64,000 bases of DNA from Trinickia violacea (GTDB lineage: Bacteria; Pseudomonadota; Gammaproteobacteria; Burkholderiales; Burkholderiaceae). The translations under genes were made by a program, and so were the position numbers. Below are positions 61,402-64,000 of the stretch, piece after piece. The stretch is taken from positions 930,001 to 994,000 of the forward strand of contig NZ_CP040078.1 in assembly GCF_005280735.1 (NCBI RefSeq), given 5' to 3'. Below the pieces are notes generated by a model. The model had not been told where the DNA came from and searched no databases. It saw only the letters and a list, made by a program, of their open reading frames with translations. The first letter of the stretch is position 1. Each line of letters opens with the position of its first letter.

Positions 61402-63999
61402 ATGCGCAAGATCTCTTGTTCTCCCTCTCGTTTTCAATTGACGATTGCGCAGCCCAGCGGCTCGCCGAAAGCGCTGCGCATGCGTCTTGCCGTACCCATG
61501 GTCGCGTCGCTGATAAGCCTCGCTCCAATCGGAGGGCACGCGCAAAGCACGCTAACCATCAGCGGCGTAACTTACACGCTGTGCGCAACGGAAGGGACGT
61601 TTTGCTCGTTCACCGGCACGGCGATGGTCGTGTTCGGAACGACCTCGCCCTCGCTGATGTACGACATCAACGGGCCGTTCACGAACGGGGTGAATTGCGT
61701 CAATGGCACGGTGTCGCAAACCGACCCGGCCTATGGTTACTCGAAGAGTTGCTGGTATGGCGGCACGTCATCGGGTTCATCGGGGTCGACATCAGGCTCA
61801 ACGGGTTCAACAGGCTCAACGGGGTCCTCCGGATCTTCAGGCTCATCTTCGTCAGGCAGCTTGACGCAGTGCGCAGTGGAGAATGCTTTTTGCTCGTTCA
61901 CCGGGACCGTGTTGGTTCTCTACGGCGGCAGCACGACGGCCAACAACGTCACGAAGTCATTTACGAATGGCGTGACGTGCAATAGCGCTTCGTTTGGAAC
62001 GGACCCGGACTTCGGTGTGACGAAGGCATGCTGGATTCCGTCATCATCTTCATCGTCGGGTTCGACGGGGGGAAGCTCGGGTTCGACTGCGGGGTCGTCC
62101 TCCGGGTCGAGTTCCGGTTCAACGGGGTCAACGGGTTCGACAGGCTCCTCCGGTTCTTCAGGCTCGTCCGGTTCGTCAACCTCAGGGAGTTGGAAGCAGT
62201 GCGCAGTGGAGAATGCCTTTTGCTCGTTCACCGGAACGATGACGGTTCTCTACGGCGGCAGCACGATGGCCAATAACATCAGCAAGAGCTTTACCAACGG
62301 CGTCACATGCAACAACTCGTCGTTCGGAACGGACCCGGACTTTGGCGTGACGAAGGCATGTTGGATTCCGTCGACATCGTCAGCGTCGACGGGTGGCAGC
62401 ACGGGTTCGGGCTCGACTTCGGGCTCCACCGGTTCCTCCGGATCGAGTTCCGGCTCTACTGGCTCATCCGGGTCATCAACCGCGTCGAACGTCGATGTCC
62501 CGACCTACCACAACGACATCGGCCGCACCGGGCAGCAGCTGGCCGAAACGATCCTTTCGCCGGCCAACGTCAATTCGACGACGTTCGGCAAGATCGGTTT
62601 CGACACCACCGACGGCAAAGTCGACGCCGAGCCGCTCTATCTCTCGCAGGTGACGATCGGCGGCAGCAAGCACAACGTGCTGTACGTCGCGACGGAAAAC
62701 GCGAGCGTGTATGCGTTCGACGCCGACTCCGGCGCGACGCTCTGGAAAGCCTCCACGCTCGGCACGAACGAAACGGCGAGCGACGACCTCGGGTGCTTGC
62801 AGATCACGCCGATGATCGGCATCACGTCGACACCGGTGATCGATCGAATCAAAGGGCCGAACGGCGCGATCTACGTCGTTGCGATGTCGAAGGACGCGTC
62901 GGGCGCCTATCACCAGCGCATCCACGCGCTCGACATCACCACGGGCGCCGAATTGTTCGGAGGCCCGACGGAAATCAGCGCGTCCTATCCCGGCAACAGC
63001 ACCAACGGCTCGGGCGGCACGCTCACGTTCAATCCGAAGCAATACGCGGAGCGCCAGTCGCTGCTGGAGCTGAACGGCAACATCTACACGGGCTGGACAT
63101 CGCACTGCGACAACGAGCCGTACAACGGCTGGGTGATCGCCTACAGCACGACGACGCTGCAGCAGTCCAGCGTGCTGAACCTCACGCCGAACGGCACCGG
63201 CGGCTCGATCTGGATGAGCGGCGCGGGCATGGCCTCGGACGGCCAGTCGATTTACTTCCTCGACGCGAACGGCACCTTCGACACGACGCTCACGGCCAAC
63301 GGCTTCCCCTCGCAGGGCGACTACGGCAACGCGTTCCTGAAGCTCGGCACGACGAACGGCCTGACCGTCTCCGACTACTTCAACATGTCGAACACGCTCG
63401 CCGAGTCGCAGGCCGACGAAGACCTCGGCTCGGGCGGCGCGCTGGTGCTGCCGGATCAGACCGACGCGAGCGGCGCCGTCCACCATCTCGCGGTCGGCGC
63501 GGGCAAGGATTCGAGCATCTACGTCGTCAACCGCGACTCGATGGGCAAATTCAACGCGAGTACGAACAACATTTATCAGCAGATCAACGGACAGCTCGTC
63601 GGATCGGAGTTCGGCATGCCCGCGTACTTCAAAGGCACGATCTACTTCGGCTCGATCGGCGATAAGATCAAGGCGTTCCCGATCAGCAACGCGCAGGTGG
63701 CGACGGCCCCAACCAGCCAGACGCCCGAGACGTTCGGCACGCCGGGCGCGACACCGAGCATCTCGGCAAACGGCACGTCGAACGGGATCGTGTGGGCCGT
63801 GCAAAACGGCACGATCGCAGCGCTCTACGCCTACGACGCGACGAATCTCTCGAACGAGCTGTATAACAGCAACCAGGCGGCCAACGCGCGCGATCAGTTC
63901 GCGGGCAATAAATTCATCACGCCGATGATCGCGAACGGGAAGGTCTACGTCGGCACGACGACCGGGGTGGCCGTATTCGGGCTGCTCGGCAGCCCATAG
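61402..63999 (+). CDS. Secreted modular protein: three Cys-rich modules plus PQQ-like propeller
   Basis: 865 aa from the ATG at 61402. After a signal peptide (cut near GGHAQ, about 50) come three modules of some 55 residues, each with four Cys (CAVENAFCSFTGT ... NGVTCN ... KACW) and separated by long Ser/Gly/Thr linkers. The last 500 residues form a beta-propeller of the PQQ/BamB type (YVATENASVYAFDADSGATLWK, IYVVNRDSMGKF, GKVYVGTTTGVAVFGLL). Modules 2 and 3 are nearly identical. The modules resemble surface- or sugar-binding domains; no catalytic residues stand out. The gene is complete in the window. Confidence 0.85.
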   Translation: MRKISCSPSRFQLTIAQPSGSPKALRMRLAVPMVASLISLAPIGGHAQSTLTISGVTYTLCATEGTFCSFTGTAMVVFGTTSPSLMYDINGPFTNGVNCVNGTVSQTDPAYGYSKSCWYGGTSSGSSGSTSGSTGSTGSTGSSGSSGSSSSGSLTQCAVENAFCSFTGTVLVLYGGSTTANNVTKSFTNGVTCNSASFGTDPDFGVTKACWIPSSSSSSGSTGGSSGSTAGSSSGSSSGSTGSTGSTGSSGSSGSSGSSTSGSWKQCAVENAFCSFTGTMTVLYGGSTMANNISKSFTNGVTCNNSSFGTDPDFGVTKACWIPSTSSASTGGSTGSGSTSGSTGSSGSSSGSTGSSGSSTASNVDVPTYHNDIGRTGQQLAETILSPANVNSTTFGKIGFDTTDGKVDAEPLYLSQVTIGGSKHNVLYVATENASVYAFDADSGATLWKASTLGTNETASDDLGCLQITPMIGITSTPVIDRIKGPNGAIYVVAMSKDASGAYHQRIHALDITTGAELFGGPTEISASYPGNSTNGSGGTLTFNPKQYAERQSLLELNGNIYTGWTSHCDNEPYNGWVIAYSTTTLQQSSVLNLTPNGTGGSIWMSGAGMASDGQSIYFLDANGTFDTTLTANGFPSQGDYGNAFLKLGTTNGLTVSDYFNMSNTLAESQADEDLGSGGALVLPDQTDASGAVHHLAVGAGKDSSIYVVNRDSMGKFNASTNNIYQQINGQLVGSEFGMPAYFKGTIYFGSIGDKIKAFPISNAQVATAPTSQTPETFGTPGATPSISANGTSNGIVWAVQNGTIAALYAYDATNLSNELYNSNQAANARDQFAGNKFITPMIANGKVYVGTTTGVAVFGLLGSP
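61861..62380 (+). repeat. Duplicated Cys-rich module DNA
   Basis: The second and third modules are close copies at DNA level, 330 bp apart (CAGTGCGCAGTGGAGAATGC at 61867 and 62197), with the Ser/Gly linker between them. The first module (from about 61560) is more diverged. Confidence 0.75.
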
Positions 64000-64000
64000 C

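Noticed and set aside
62476..63804. Minus-strand open frame of 442 codons opposite the propeller gene
   Set aside because: A GC-bias shadow, very rich in Arg and Val repeats; the plus strand encodes clear propeller repeats.

Overview
The window looks like a chromosomal stretch from a Burkholderiaceae member (Burkholderia / Paraburkholderia / Caballeronia type). The evidence is the high GC content, small families I associate with that group (a DUF3331 protein at 1623-1901 and a DUF4148 protein at 21136-21489), a DgdA/DgdR pair very close to the Burkholderia cepacia one as I remember it, and a high density of LysR and GlxA-like AraC regulators. I see no rRNA, tRNA, CRISPR array, insertion sequence or replication origin.

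Layout. 0.1-5.6 kb: a type-2 NADH dehydrogenase with its own terminator, a short-Q-loop bd-type quinol oxidase operon (cydA-cydB-DUF3331), two tiny coupled ORFs and an LRAT-domain protein. 5.7-14.9 kb: a minus-strand signalling block with a giant kinase-like/AAA/GAF/PAS/histidine kinase, a PAS/GAF histidine kinase, a single-domain receiver and a FixJ-like regulator. 15.0-22.4 kb: a DUF1330 protein, a NarL-like regulator, two tandem copies of a membrane hybrid histidine kinase with a nearly identical core, and two small secreted proteins. A 90-bp element lies upstream of the secreted-protein genes in two copies. 22.4-27.1 kb: a MarR regulator with a palindromic operator, a gamma-resorcylate-decarboxylase-like amidohydrolase with an aromatic-acid transporter, and a DoxX/LysR divergent pair.

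27.1-32.9 kb: a lipoprotein, a broken ORF and a curli operon in the order csgE-csgF-csgG-csgB-csgA-csgH. The major curlin has 138-bp tandem repeats, and csgB seems frameshifted near its end. 33-34.8 kb is AT-richer and mostly orphan sequence. 34.8-40.1 kb holds three HupE/UreJ-type membrane proteins with a TPR protein and a DUF4331 protein. 40.6-46.1 kb carries small enzymes, two aldo/keto reductases with a divergent LysR, and several broken genes (two GNAT fragments and one GFA fragment).

46.1-53.5 kb: dgdA and divergent dgdR, then a complete EmrB/EmrA/NodT-type tripartite efflux operon behind a 13-bp inverted-repeat operator, and a two-domain monooxygenase-like protein. 53.7-59.3 kb: a LysR, a mug glycosylase, two divergent GlxA-like proteins (one without the HTH and without the active-site Cys), an acetolactate synthase catalytic subunit and a small ArsR-like regulator. 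Direct repeats of TGGCCCA spaced 21 bp, as expected for an AraC-family operator, occur both between the GlxA-like genes and in front of the acetolactate synthase. 59.4-64 kb: a zinc-ribbon membrane protein and a secreted protein with three Cys-rich modules joined by Ser/Gly linkers to a PQQ-like beta-propeller.

Taken together, the window is an accessory, environment-facing region: surface amyloid, alternative respiration, aromatic-acid use, efflux and dense sensing. The items most worth following are the duplicated kinase whose second receiver has lost its conserved lysine, the shared upstream element near it, the curli operon with its repeats and frameshift, the AraC-type operator pairs, and the modular secreted propeller protein.
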